Positions 8,058 to 17,433 are shown, counted from the stretch's first letter. The stretch is 64,000 nt of DNA from JACDHG01 sp963811585 (GCA_963811585.1 CAWERR010000009.1:620001-684000); one strand, 5' to 3'. The notes: generated from the letters alone by a model not told the origin. Made by a program: numbers and translations.

Positions 8058-8803
8058 CGTCCCCTCCGTGCCATCTTCTCGACGAGCTTCTTCGGTGCCA
8101 GCTGGGCAGCCCCGACCATCACCTTGTACCGCTTCGACGGGATGGACACCGCCTTGCCACGACGGAGGTCGCGCAGGCCATCGCGCACGACGTCGTCCGC
8201 ATCGAGCCACATCCAGTCAGGCAGCGACGACATGTCGGCGTTCATCCGCTGGTGGAACTCGGTGTGTACGAACCCTGGGCACAACGCCGTCACGCGGACG
8301 CCGTGCCGCCCGTAGCGAATGTTCGCCCACCGGCTGAACTTGATCACCCAGGCCTTGTTGGCGCCGTATGTGCTCCGCGGCAGGAAGCCCGCGACGCTCG
8401 CGACATTGATGACCTCACCGCGACCGCGCTCACGCATGCCTGGCAAGGCCGCATGGCTGAGCCGCATGACCGCGCCCACGAGCACGTCGAGGCTTCGCTG
8501 CTCGTCCTCGACGTCGTTCTGCTCGAACGTGAGTCCCAAGCCAAAGCCGGCATTGTTGACGAGTACGTCGAAGGGCTCGTCTTTCAGCCGCTTCTCGACG
8601 CGCCGACACGCCTCCGGGTCGGAGAGGTCTGCGGCGAGGACGTCACAGGTCACGCCGTGACGAGCCGACAGGTCGTCGGCCACGGCGGCGAGCCGTGTCT
8701 CGTCGCGGGAGACCAGCACCAGGTCGTGACCTTCGGCCGCGAGGCAGCGAGCGAATGCCAAGCCGATACCCGTCGTGGGTCCGGTGATCAGGGCGAGGGG
8801 CAT
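8054..8803 (-). CDS. Short-chain dehydrogenase/reductase
   Basis: A 249-residue classical SDR. The cofactor motif is TGPTTGIG at residues 7-14, the NNAG motif is at about 87-90, the catalytic serine is in NVASVAG and the catalytic pair in YGANK. The arginine in VSRD after strand 2 suggests NADP(H). The product is similar to DltE/YqjQ-type reductases of unknown substrate. It is the first gene of a two-gene minus-strand unit with the alpha/beta hydrolase (4-base overlap) and diverges from the ParA-like gene. Confidence 0.88.
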   Translation of the reverse strand: MPLALITGPTTGIGLAFARCLAAEGHDLVLVSRDETRLAAVADDLSARHGVTCDVLAADLSDPEACRRVEKRLKDEPFDVLVNNAGFGLGLTFEQNDVEDEQRSLDVLVGAVMRLSHAALPGMRERGRGEVINVASVAGFLPRSTYGANKAWVIKFSRWANIRYGRHGVRVTALCPGFVHTEFHQRMNADMSSLPDWMWLDADDVVRDGLRDLRRGKAVSIPSKRYKVMVGAAQLAPKKLVEKMARRGR

Positions 8804-8920
8804 CGCGCCAGCATCCCATCTCCTGCCGAAAGATCCGACTTGGGCGTGGTCCTCGCAACGTGACGGCCGGATCGTTTGCGCTGGTTGGCCGTCCGGTCAG
8901 GAGTGGCACAATGGCGCGCG

Positions 8921-9706
8921 ATGACCACCACGATCGCGATCGCCAACCAGAAGGGCGGCGTTGCCAAGACCACCACCGTCGCCTCGCTCGGCACCGCTCT
9001 GTGCGACCTCGGCGCGAAGGTGTTGCTGGTCGACCTGGACCCTCAGTCCTGCTTGACGTTCTCGCTCGGCATCGACCCCGAGGAGCTCGACACCTCGGCG
9101 CATCAGGTTCTGCTGCGGCAGGCAGATGCGTCCGACGTCATACTCGCAACCGAGGACGGGCCGGACCTCCTGCCGGCCACGATCGAGCTCGCGGGTGCGG
9201 AGACCGCGCTGCTCGCTAGACCAGGCCGCGAGCATGCGCTGCGCGCCGCACTCGAAGGTGTGTCCGACGACTACGACTGGGTCTTGCTGGACTGCGCGCC
9301 CACGCTCGGAGTGCTCACGGTGGCGGCGTTGACGGCGGCCGACTCGGTGCTGATCCCCTTGCAGTGCGAGACGTTGTCGCACCGCGGAGTTGGCCAGCTG
9401 CTCGACACGATCCACGACGTGCGCCGCTACACCAACACGTCGCTGGAGGTGATGGGCGTGCTGCCGACGTTGTACGACGGGCGCACCAAGCACGCCCGGG
9501 CTGTCCTCGACACGATCGCGGCGACGTACGACATCAACGTGGTCATGCCACCGATCCCGCGTTCGATCAGGTTCGCCGAAGCGCCGGCCGCGGGTCGGTC
9601 CATCTTCGCCACCTCCCGCATGACGAAGGGTGCGCTTGCGTATCGCGAGATCGCCGCTGACCTCTACGCGTCGGGCAACAAGTATCCCGTTGCCAGCAAG
9701 CCCTGA
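8921..9706 (+). CDS. ParA/Soj-family ATPase
   Basis: A 261-residue deviant Walker-A ATPase. The P-loop is KGGVAKTTT at about residues 11-19, the A' motif is VDLDPQS, and the Walker-B-like segment is VLLDCAPTLG. No parB or parS lies next to it, so it is an orphan ParA. Its position ahead of a cell-wall gene and a RhlE-type helicase matches the Rv3213c neighbourhood of mycobacteria. ATG 8921 follows AGGAG; an upstream in-frame ATG would add residues with no family support. Roles in polar or chromosome positioning are possible, but nothing in the sequence decides. Confidence 0.85.
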   Translation: MTTTIAIANQKGGVAKTTTVASLGTALCDLGAKVLLVDLDPQSCLTFSLGIDPEELDTSAHQVLLRQADASDVILATEDGPDLLPATIELAGAETALLARPGREHALRAALEGVSDDYDWVLLDCAPTLGVLTVAALTAADSVLIPLQCETLSHRGVGQLLDTIHDVRRYTNTSLEVMGVLPTLYDGRTKHARAVLDTIAATYDINVVMPPIPRSIRFAEAPAAGRSIFATSRMTKGALAYREIAADLYASGNKYPVASKP

Positions 9707-9817
9707 TCCCGGCCGAGCGCGACGCGATCGCCGGTGCGTCGCATCGGCATCTGTGCGGGCCCGCTGACTAGAATGCGGAACGTGTCAGGTGTCTGGGAAC
9801 CGCGCGACGAAGGCCGG

Positions 9818-10504
9818 ATGACGGCCTCGCGCTGGGCTGCCGCAACCTCGGCTGTCGTCATCACGTTGATGACCGTGACCGGTGCGTTGGGCATCGGACC
9901 GGCCGCGGCGCTGGCCGAGCCGCCAGAGCAAAGCAGCTCAGCTGCGGGCAGCGGAAAGTCTCAGCACCCCGAGGACGACGCGTCTGCGGGTGGCGACGAG
10001 GCGAGCTCTGATGACTGGCTGATCTACGACGAGCCGGAGAACGAAGACCCGCCGGCCGAAGACCCGGAGTCCAGCCCTCCCGTCACCGAGTCGACGAAGC
10101 TCCCGGCGCGCAGTGGATCGGGCAAGCGGATCGTGTATGACGAAAGCGCCCAGCGCGTCTGGCTGGTGGGCCGCGACGACAACGTCAAGCGCACCTATCT
10201 CGTCTCCGGCGCCCTCGATGAGGATCTGTTGAAGCCCGACAAGTACCACGTCACCTCGAAGTCACGCCATGCCGTGAGCTACGACTACAACGAGACGATG
10301 AACTACATGGTGCGGTTCGCGTTCGGACGGAACTCCGCGATCGGCTTCCACGACATACCGGCTCATCACGACGGCAGCCTGGCCCAGTCACGAGACGAGC
10401 TTGGCACCGTCCAGTCGGCTGGCTGCGTCCGGCAGTGGATCGCCGACGCACGCGCACTGTGGGAGTTCGCCCCCGTGGGCACGCCGGTCATCGTCACCGC
10501 CTGA
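9818..10504 (+). CDS. Secreted L,D-transpeptidase-like protein
   Basis: A protein of about 228 residues. A signal peptide (hydrophobic core VVITLMTVTGALGIG, AxA cleavage before EPPEQ) is followed by an acidic, proline-rich linker of about 80 residues. A C-terminal YkuD-like domain contains AIGFHDIP (catalytic-site histidine) and SAGCVRQW, which carries the catalytic cysteine. It probably acts on peptidoglycan outside the membrane. A GTG at 9782 would add 12 residues; ATG 9818 gives a normal signal peptide. It converges on the helicase gene with a 65-base gap. Confidence 0.8.
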   Translation: MTASRWAAATSAVVITLMTVTGALGIGPAAALAEPPEQSSSAAGSGKSQHPEDDASAGGDEASSDDWLIYDEPENEDPPAEDPESSPPVTESTKLPARSGSGKRIVYDESAQRVWLVGRDDNVKRTYLVSGALDEDLLKPDKYHVTSKSRHAVSYDYNETMNYMVRFAFGRNSAIGFHDIPAHHDGSLAQSRDELGTVQSAGCVRQWIADARALWEFAPVGTPVIVTA

Positions 10505-10569
10505 CCTCGTTGCGTCCGGGCAACTGGTCGCTGGGGCGCGCGCTGCTACGGACGTTGGCCGAGGGGCGG

Positions 10570-12081
10570 TCAGTCGGTGGTCCGGGTGCGGCTACGGGAC
10601 CGTCGGCGCCGGCTGGAGCCGGAGCTCGATTCTTGCGTCGTCTCGGCTGAGCTCGCATCGCTTGTCGCGCTCGTGTCTTTCGACTGGCCGGCGGCCGAGA
10701 CCTGCTGACCACCACGGGTGCGGGTGCGTTCGCGGCTGCGGGTGCGTGACCGGTTCGAGCGGCCTTCGCCGCGGCCACCGGCCGAGCCACCCTCGGCCCG
10801 ACCACTGTCGGAGCGCCCACCACCGCTACCGCTGTGGCCACCGCGACGACCGCCTCGACCGGAGTCGACCTTGCCGGCCTCGTCGCGGGGAGTGGGCTCG
10901 CCGACACGGCCCTTGGCGTCGCGCGGGATGCCTTGGTCGTGGAACAGCTGCTCGCTGGTGGAGTAGATCTCGGCCGGCTCGTCATACGGCAGGTCGAGCA
11001 TTTTGTTGATGACCTTCCAGCGCGTCAGGTCAGCCCAGTCGACGAACGTGATGGCCGCACCCGTCGCGCCGGCCCGGCCGGTGCGGCCGATCCGGTGGAT
11101 GTAGGTCTTCTCGTCCTCGGGACAGGAGTAGTTGATGACGTGCGTGATGCCGACGACGTCGATGCCGCGAGCGGCCACGTCGGTGGCGACCAGGATCTCT
11201 ACCGTGCCGTCGCGGAACCGCTTTAGCGCCCGCTCTCGCGCGACCTGCGCCATGTCGCCGTGGAGCGGCGCAGCAGGGAAGCCTCGGTCCATCAGGTCTT
11301 CGGCGACTCGCTGAGCCGCGCGCTTCGTGCGGGTGAAGACGAGCGACAGGCCGCGGTTCTCCGACTGCATCGTCTTGGCGATGATCTCGGTCTTGTCGAG
11401 GTCGTGCACCTGATAGACGAACTGCGCGGTCAATGGCACGGTCTCGGCGTCACCTGCCGACTCGGCACGGATGTTGACCGGGTGCCGCATGTGAGTGCGG
11501 GCGAGGCCGATCACCTCTCCCCGCATCGTGGCGGAGAACAGCATCGTCTGACGCAGCTCGGGGGTCTTCGCGATCAGTCGCTCAACGTCAGGCAGGAAGC
11601 CGAGGTCGAGCATCTCGTCGGCCTCGTCAAGCACGAGCACCTTGACGTGGGACAGGTCGAGGCTCTTGCGCTGGGCCAGGTCGAGCAGCCGCCCAGGAGT
11701 GCCGACGACGATGTCGACGCCTGCCACGAGTGCGTCGAGCTGAGGCTCGTAGGGGACTCCGCCGTACACCGTGAGCGTGCGGGTGCCGCGGTTGATGCCG
11801 GCGAGCCGCAGGTCGCCGGCAACCTGCAACGCCAGCTCACGCGTGGGCGCGATCACCAGTGCTTGAGGTTTGCCGGGCGCGACCAGCTCTGCGAAGTCGG
11901 GGTCGTCGGGCGCGATGACGCGCTGCAGGATCGGGATGGAGAAGGCCAACGTCTTGCCGGTGCCCGTGCGGGCCTGGCCGATGAGGTCGGTGCCGATCAA
12001 CGCGATGGGGAGGGTCATCTCTTGGATGGGAAAGGCGTCAGTGATGCCGTTGGCGCGCAATGCATTGGCGATTGCGGGCAT
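10570..12081 (-). CDS. DEAD-box RNA helicase (RhlE-type) with basic/RG-rich tail
   Basis: A 503-residue helicase. Motifs in order are ARTGTGKT (I), PTRELA (Ia), TPGRLLD (Ib), DEAD in VLDEADEMLD (II), SAT (III), and HRIGRTGRAG (VI). About 130 C-terminal residues are low-complexity, rich in Arg, Gly and Ser, and typical of RNA-binding tails in actinobacterial RhlE proteins. The usual N-terminus (TTFEELGV before MPAIANAL) is encoded just upstream of the ATG, so the true start may be a rare codon near 12108; I kept the first ATG. It is the counterpart of Rv3211 in the conserved block. Confidence 0.93.
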   Translation of the reverse strand: MPAIANALRANGITDAFPIQEMTLPIALIGTDLIGQARTGTGKTLAFSIPILQRVIAPDDPDFAELVAPGKPQALVIAPTRELALQVAGDLRLAGINRGTRTLTVYGGVPYEPQLDALVAGVDIVVGTPGRLLDLAQRKSLDLSHVKVLVLDEADEMLDLGFLPDVERLIAKTPELRQTMLFSATMRGEVIGLARTHMRHPVNIRAESAGDAETVPLTAQFVYQVHDLDKTEIIAKTMQSENRGLSLVFTRTKRAAQRVAEDLMDRGFPAAPLHGDMAQVARERALKRFRDGTVEILVATDVAARGIDVVGITHVINYSCPEDEKTYIHRIGRTGRAGATGAAITFVDWADLTRWKVINKMLDLPYDEPAEIYSTSEQLFHDQGIPRDAKGRVGEPTPRDEAGKVDSGRGGRRGGHSGSGGGRSDSGRAEGGSAGGRGEGRSNRSRTRSRERTRTRGGQQVSAAGQSKDTSATSDASSAETTQESSSGSSRRRRSRSRTRTTD

Positions 12082-12217
12082 AACGCCGAGTTCTTCGAAG
12101 GTAGTCAGAGCGGGATCTCGATTCTTGGATTGATGCCCGCGGCGCGGTGATCGCGCGGGGCGTGCTCACGGGCAGTCTATCGGTCTCGGCGGTAGCAATG
12201 TCGCTACGCTTCGTCGC

Positions 12218-12955
12218 ATGACTGACGATGCGGCGCAGACGGCGTCCGCCGGCGCCGGTGGGCCGGTCTCCAAGGAGCTCAATCCGGCGTACGACGACCC
12301 CGCCTATCGGGTCGCAGTCATCGACCTGCTGGGCGGTCTCGCGTACTCCGAGCTCAGCGCGTTCGAGCGAATGGCCGAGGACGCCGGCAGCGCTCCGACG
12401 CTGGAGGACAAGGTCGCGCTCGCGTCGATGGCGCCGGCGAGTTCGGCCACTTCGAAGACCTGATCCGCCTCCGGCTGGTAGCTCGACGCCGACCCGTTCG
12501 AGGCGATGGAGCCGTTCCACGCCCCCGTCGACGCGTTCCACGAGCACACCGCCCCGTCGAACTGGCTCGAGAGCCTGATCAAGGCGTACGTCGGCGACGG
12601 CCTCGCCGCGGACTTCTACCGTGAGATCGCCGCCTACGTCGATGTGTCGACCCGCGAGCTGATCATCGCCACGCTGGAGGACACCGGGCGGTCGAGTTCG
12701 TCGTCGACCGGGTCCGCAAGGCGATCGAGGCCGACCCCAAGGTGGCCGGGCCGGCTGGCGCTGTGGGCGCGCCGGCTGATGGGCGAGGCGCTGTAGCAGG
12801 CGCAGCGGGTGGCCGCCGAACGCGACGCGCTCACCGCACTCCTGGTCGGCGGCGTCGACCGGCCCGGCATGGACCTGGCGGCGATCGGGCGGATGTTTGC
12901 CCGCCTCAGCGAGACCCACACCGCGCGGATGAGCGCCCTCGGCCTCCAGGCTTGA
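12218..12955 (+). pseudogene. Ferritin-like fold protein, frame interrupted
   Basis: The N-terminal 75 residues read cleanly (LNPAYDDPAYRVAVIDLLGG, YSELSAFERMAEDA). The coding sense then moves to other frames: GEFGHFEDLIRLRL, EAMEPFHAPVDAFHEHTAPS with NWLESLIKAYVGDGLAADFY, and FVVDRVRKAIEADPKV. A TAG at 12793-12795 interrupts GEAL-QAQRVAAERDALTALL, and the natural stop is at 12953-12955. Residues E-x-x-H and H-E-H suggest a di-iron ferritin-like fold of the hypothetical family found beside RhlE in actinobacteria. At least two indels and one stop are seen, which may be sequence error or decay. Confidence 0.68.
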
Positions 12956-13005
12956 CCGCGCTAAACCAATTGCACTCGCGCACTGTCGTCCTTACGGTCG
13001 TGAGC

Positions 13006-13612
13006 ATGTCAATCCGCATGGTGATGGTCCGCCGTGTCCGGGCGCGCTCGCAAGCGCGCGTCGACCGGAGCGTCCTTCTCGACCGCAGCAGGCGCGCTGG
13101 GGTTGGCACTGCCTGAGTTGAGCCCTGGGCGTATCGCGTCGTCGACGCCGCCGGTGTCCGACCCGGTGACCTGGTGGTCGACCTGGGTGCGGGGATGGGG
13201 CGCTGACCGGCTTGCTGGTCGCCGCAGGTGCACGAGTGATCGCAGTGGAGCGGCACCCTGCACGGCTCGCGACTCTTCGCACGCGATTTGCCGGTGAGAA
13301 TGCGGTGACGGTCGTGGCGCCGACGTCACCCGGCTGCGTTGGCCACGGAGCCCGTTTCGGGTCGTCGCGAACCCGCCGTACGAGGCGACAACTGCGCTCC
13401 TACGTCAACTCCTCTCCCCACAACTGCGGCTGCTCAGCGCCGACCTGGTGCTCCAGCGGCGGGTCGTGCGCCAGGTGGTGGACGGTCGAGACCAGGTTGT
13501 CGCGTCGGCACGGTCAGAGTTCGAGTTCCAGCGCGGACTGACTGTGCCGCGCACGGCATTCCGCCCGCCGCCAGCGGTCGACTCGGCAGTGCTCCAGATC
13601 CAGTTGCGCTGA
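13006..13612 (+). pseudogene. Erm(37)-like 23S rRNA adenine-N6 methyltransferase, frame interrupted
   Basis: Translated piecewise, the locus gives RWGWHCLS, then RVVDAAGVRPGDLVVDLGAG (SAM motif I), LTGLLVAAGARVIAVERHPA (motif II), RLRWPRSPFRVVANPPYEAT (catalytic motif IV NPPY) and FRPPPAVDSAVLQIQLR before the stop at 13610-13612. This is the layout of short Erm enzymes such as Erm(37) of M. tuberculosis, about 180-200 residues with no long C-terminal domain. They methylate A2058 of 23S rRNA and give macrolide-lincosamide resistance. Frames change near 13110, 13204 and 13320. TTGCAC at 12970 with AT-rich sequence before it could be a WhiB7-type promoter (speculative). Confidence 0.7.
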
Positions 13613-13626
13613 CCGGCGTGTCTCGG

Positions 13627-14316
13627 CTAGTCCGGGGCGGACGCCCACCTCAGACCGAGCGGAGGTGACTGGTTGTAGATCGGCGGCCGGCTGTTCGGAG
13701 AGGGCGGCGATGGCATCCATGATCTGGTCGGTGGCTCGGCGGCGCGCCAGCGCTGGCGTCTGGCGGCATGCGCGCGGCGGCGGAACGTCAGCGGATCCCC
13801 GAAACGCACCGTGATCCGGTGGATGTGCAGCCGCCGCGACCCCACGGTTGGATCTTCTCGGTGCCGATGAGCGCGACCGGTACGACGGGTACGTGGGCGG
13901 TCAGCGCCAGCCAGCCGACGCCGGTGCGGCCACGGTAGAGACGGCCGTCGCGCGAGCGCGTGCCTTCGGGGTAGATGCCAAAAGCCTGCCCGTCCGAGCA
14001 CCTCAGGGCGGCGTCGAGCGGACGCCTGGGCGGCGCGGTTGTCGCCGCGTTCGACGGGAATGGATCCGATGGCGTTGAACCAGGTCCGGGTGGCAGGGCC
14101 CTTGATGCCGGAGCCGGTCAAGTACTCCACCTTCGCGAGGAAGATACCGGGCGCGGGGCGACGATCGGGATCACGACGCTGTCGATGAACGACAGGTGGT
14201 TGGTCGCGATGATGACCGCACCGTGTTTCGGCACGTGATGGCGCCCCTCGACCATGGGGCGAAACACGGGGCGCGCGACAGGGGCGACGACACCCGCGCA
14301 TCGCGGCGTACAGCAT
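13627..14316 (-). pseudogene. 1-acylglycerol-3-phosphate acyltransferase (PlsC-like), frame interrupted
   Basis: The protein starts MLYAAMRG. Shifting frames give VVAPVARPVFRPMVEGRHHV, the acyltransferase box NHLSFID (H-x4-D), FLAKVEYLTG, GSIPVERG and the second box FGIYPEGTRSRDG, all PlsC hallmarks. It would transfer an acyl chain to lysophosphatidate at the membrane. At least three frame changes are present. The start lies 19 bases after the DUF3107 stop, so TetR, DUF3107 and this gene form a minus-strand run. The 3' end is uncertain because the best C-terminal frame (MDAIAALSEQ) runs on toward 13,514. Confidence 0.68.
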
Positions 14317-14334
14317 CCCCGCTCCGGCGTGTCG

Positions 14335-14563
14335 TCAGGCGGCGCCGAAGCCGACGCGCCGGCCTTGCTCGCCGGCGATGTCGACATACGCGAGCTTGTC
14401 GATCGGGAACGAAGACCGTGCGGCCCTTGTCGTCGTTCAGGACGAGGAGGCGGTTCTCGGACGAAAGGGCGTCGGTGATCGCCTTCTGCATGTCGTCGGG
14501 CGACTCGTTGGAGTCGAACGTCAGCTCACGGCTGGCGTGGGTGACGCCGATCTTGACCTCCAC
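14335..14563 (-). pseudogene. DUF3107 small conserved protein (TB9.4-like), one frameshift
   Basis: A protein of about 75 residues: MEVKIGVTHASRELTFD, DDMQKAITDAL, LLVLNDDKGRTVFVP. After a one-base shift near 14405 it continues IDKLAYVDIAGEQGRRVGFG to a stop at 14335. This is the DUF3107 family, represented by Rv3208A/TB9.4, always found beside a TetR regulator in actinobacteria, as here. The function is unknown. The single indel in so short and conserved a gene looks more like sequence error than loss. Confidence 0.75.
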
Positions 14564-14619
14564 AGGGGAGTCCTCTCAGTTCGATGGGCTTGCTGGCCGG
14601 ATGGTCGGGATCCGGACCC

Positions 14620-15254
14620 TTATTCGTGTCGTGGGAAACCCCGGATGCCTCGCCAGGCGAGGCTGGCGATGAGCTCGGTCGCGTCCTTCTGTTTGAGGGT
14701 CGCGTCGGGCATGCTCAGCCAGAACCGCGCTGAGACCTGGCTCATTCCTACGAGGGCGACCGCGAGCAGCCGGGAGACCTCGGGTGGGAAGCCGGTGTCG
14801 TCGGCGATGACCTCGGCGCAGGCGTCGGCGCACTGGCAGGGTGACGCGGTCGACGCGCTCGCGGACGGCCGGCTCGCTCGTCAGGTCGGACTCGAACACG
14901 AGCCGGAAGGCGCCGTTCGGCGTCGGCGACGTACGCATAGAACGCCTCGGTGGTGGCCGCGACCCGCTCCTTGTTGTCCTGGGTGCTGGCGAGCGCCTCG
15001 CGGACCTCCGCGACGACCTGGTCGCAGGCGGAGTCGAGCAGCGCGAGGTAGAGCTCGAGCTTGCCGGGGAAGTGCTGGTAGAGCACCGGCTTGGAGACGC
15101 CGGCCGCGCTCGGCGATGTCGTCCATCGCTGCGGCGTGGTAGCCCTGTGCGACGAAGACGTCGAGCGCCGACTCCAGCAGCTGGGCGCGGCGTGCACTGC
15201 GGGGGAGTCGGCCGGTGCGGCGTCGATCTTCGACAGGGAGGTCACCCGGCGCAT
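14620..15254 (-). pseudogene. TetR-family transcriptional regulator, frame interrupted
   Basis: Reading across frames gives the N-terminal helix-turn-helix (MDDIAER, then AGVSKPVLYQHFPGKLELYL), a ligand-binding domain beginning LLDSACDQVVAEVREAL and the downstream piece FRLVFESDLTSEPAVRERVD, ending in a frame that stops at 14620. The YQHF motif of TetR HTHs is intact. It corresponds to Rv3208, which precedes DUF3107 in the conserved block. At least three indels are present; the ligand and operator are unknown. Confidence 0.73.
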
Positions 15255-15320
15255 CCTACCGTCGAGCCGCTGGCGGAGCGGACGTCGACGGCGGGGCCAG
15301 TGGGTCGCGTCGCTGCGCGC

Positions 15321-16224
15321 TCAGGGCAGGGGTGCCGCCGTGTCGTCGAGATCGGCCAGGAGGTCGCCGTGCTCGTCGATGCGGGCGAGCACGTCGGCGG
15401 GTAGGAACACCAGGTCGGCCGCGTTGGTGGCGGCGTCCGACTTCGTCCCAAGTGAGCGGGGTCGAAACGGTCGGGTCGGGCGACGCCACGCAACGAGTAC
15501 GGGGCGATGGTGGTCTTGGCGGCGTTGTTCTGGCTCCAGTCGATGAACACCTTGCCCTTGCGCTGCTTCTTCTCCATGGCCGAGACGACGAGGTCGGGGA
15601 GGGCCGCGGCGAGCTGGTCGGCGAGCTGCTTGGCGTAGGCCGACGTACGGCGCGAGGTGGTCGGCTCGATCGGGACGTAGAGCTGGGCGCCCTTGTTGCC
15701 CGACGTCTTCGGGTATGCCGTCAGGCCGTCGGCCTCGAGCAGCTGCGCAGCGCGCCCGCGACATCGCAGCAGTCGATGATGTCGGCGGGGGCGCCCGGGT
15801 CGAGGTCGAAGACGACCAGGTCGGAGTCCTGCGGGCCGCCTCGCGGGCCGACCTTCCACTGCGGGACGTGCAGCTCGAGGGCGGCGAGGTTGGCCAGCCA
15901 GACCAGGGTCGGCAGGTCGTCGGCGACGACGTACTCGACGCCGTCGTCACCGTGCTCGGCCATGAAGACCGTGCGGACCCAGTCGGGTGTGCCGCGCGGC
16001 GTGTTCTTCTCGAAGAACGACTGCGCTGCCGGTGCCGTCGGGCCAGCGCTTGCGGGTGAGCAGCCGGTCGGCGAGGTGAGGGAGCAGGGCGTCGGCCGAC
16101 GTGCACGTAGTAGTCGATGACCTCGCCCTTGGTGAACCCGGTCTCGGGGTAGAGCACCTTGTCGAGGTTGCTGAGCTGAAGCGTGCGGCCGTCGACGTCG
16201 ACGGGGGGTCTTGGCGCTGGCCAT
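15321..16224 (-). pseudogene. LigD-type polymerase/primase domain protein (NHEJ), frame interrupted
   Basis: Segments in different frames give LSNLDKVLYPETGFTKGEVI, FFEKNTPRGTPDWVRTVFM, DLVVFDLDPGAPAD (catalytic Asp pair), YPKTSGNKGAQLYVPIEPTT and KGKVFIDWSQNNAAKTTIAP. These are the ordered motifs of the LigD PolDom/AEP polymerase, which adds nucleotides during non-homologous end joining. The ATG at 16224 (MASAKTP) and a run of six C just after it, where a frameshift falls, point to homopolymer error. The stop used is 15321, from the frame reading LADLDDTAAPLP. No Ku gene lies in the window. Confidence 0.75.
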
Positions 16225-16265
16225 GGGCCCGAGCCGTAGGTTCTGGTGATCCGGCTTCGGCTCGT

Positions 16266-16400
16266 TGCGTCCGTGGCGCCGTCGGTCGGAAGACGTACGC
16301 GCTGGAGCTTGAATCTGCCGCACGTAGGCCGACGTGTGTCGGAAGACGTGCGGGCTGAGGGTCGAAGGCCGTGCGTCTGCCGCCATGTGTCGGGAAGACG
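16266..16400. repeat. Three copies of a 20-bp motif around GTGTCGGAAGACG
   Basis: Copies of (g)ccgacgtgtgtcggaagacg occur near 16330-16350, with weaker versions near 16275-16290 and 16380-16397. The core CCGAC-gtgt-GTCGG is self-complementary. Two further good copies lie at 17222-17300, all in the same orientation, so the set brackets the DUF559 gene. Peptides such as VFRHTSA in several shadow frames come from this motif. Confidence 0.7.
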
Positions 16401-16467
16401 AGAACGGATCAGTGCTGGGAGGCACGCCGGACTGGGAAATGTTGCCGCCATTCAGTGCGGAACTTGC

Positions 16468-17363
16468 CCGGCAGGTCCCGAGCCCCTCTTCCCGCAAGGT
16501 GTCTCGGATGCGCCGGAGTGTTACGTCGGCTTCGCGGTACGATGCCGCCTGACCGGACCACGAGCGAACCGCCAGCCGCAGTCCGTCGACCAGCTCACGC
16601 CTCTCGAAGATCACGCGCCCATCGCGCGTCGTCTTCGGCGTGCCGCCTGCCGTCGTACTCGATGATCAGCTTGAACTCGGGGTAGCTCAGGTCAAAGCGC
16701 ATCACCGAGTTGCCGTCACCGATCGCGGATTACAAAGTTGACCACCGGCTCCGGTAGGCCGGCGAGCACGATCAGCATCGCTGAGCCGGGATTCCATCGG
16801 AGAAGTCGACACCGGCAACGCACGAACCTGGCTGCGCGCCGAGCCGGGCGCACGCCACGACCGCGCCGCAGTGGCTGAAGGCTTCGATCAGTGCATCAGG
16901 CGTTGTACGACCGGCGCGGACTAGGGAGTCGACCGAGGACGACAAGCTCGACGATGGAAAGGGTGGCGGCGAGATCGAGGAAGGTCTGCTCGGGGAGTCG
17001 AGATCGGTATGCCCCGGAAGACCGTGGTCTTGGACCCTTTCGTCGACTCGTGCGCCCGGATGCCACGTCGTTCTGACCGGTTGCTACCACGGACACTCAC
17101 ATGGGTGCCTGATTCGATCCGGCACACATCCGCCCCGATTTCCGCCGCGGTGTGGTGGCTGGCGTAGGCGTCGGCAGCGCAGATCCGCAGCGCGGCCAGC
17201 GGCTCGGATGGCGTGCGCGTGCCGACGTGTGTCGGAAGACGTAGGCGCTGGGGCTCGCCTGGCGTGGGTGTGCCGACGTGTGTCGGAAGACGGTTGATTG
17301 TCCAGGTGGCGGAACGTAGATCCGGCTCAGCGGGCGCCTTCGGGGAACATGGAGGTGGCACAT
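16468..17363 (-). pseudogene. DUF559/AbiEi-like protein with C-terminal endonuclease-type fold, frame interrupted
   Basis: Piecewise reading gives AALRICAADAYASHHTAAE, THVSVRGSNRSERRGIRAHE, VFRGIPISTPEQTFLDLAAT, DSPMESRLRMLIVLAGLPEP with VVNFVIRD, MRFDLSYPEFKLIIEYDG and ERRELVDGLRLAVRSWSG. This is the actinobacterial family annotated as AbiEi-like or DUF559. Its last domain resembles the Vsr/restriction-endonuclease fold, and the conserved E-Y-D-G with a following H is visible. No AbiEii-like toxin gene lies beside it. At least five frame changes occur. Near its 5' end the frame contains a perfect in-phase duplication of 17 codons built on the GTGTCGGAAGACG repeat. Confidence 0.6.
17220..17300. 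repeat. 51-bp tandem repeat carrying the GTGTCGGAAGACG motif
   Basis: Two head-to-tail units of about 51 bp each contain gtgccgacgtgtgtcggaag plus acg. On the minus strand the unit reads as 17 codons beginning RLPTHVG, in phase with the DUF559-type protein. The motif matches the copies at 16266-16400. Confidence 0.75.
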
Positions 17364-17433
17364 CGGGTTGTAACCGATGACGGCCCGTCCCCGGACGCCA
17401 GCCGTCCAGCCCTATGCCTGACGAGGAGAGACC

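Noticed and set aside
16266..17300. Spaced short repeats that might be a CRISPR array
   Set aside because: Copies are irregularly spaced, degenerate and partly coding, with no constant spacer length and no cas genes.
16468..17363. A complete AbiE toxin-antitoxin pair
   Set aside because: No nucleotidyltransferase toxin gene adjacent, and the protein is frame-broken.
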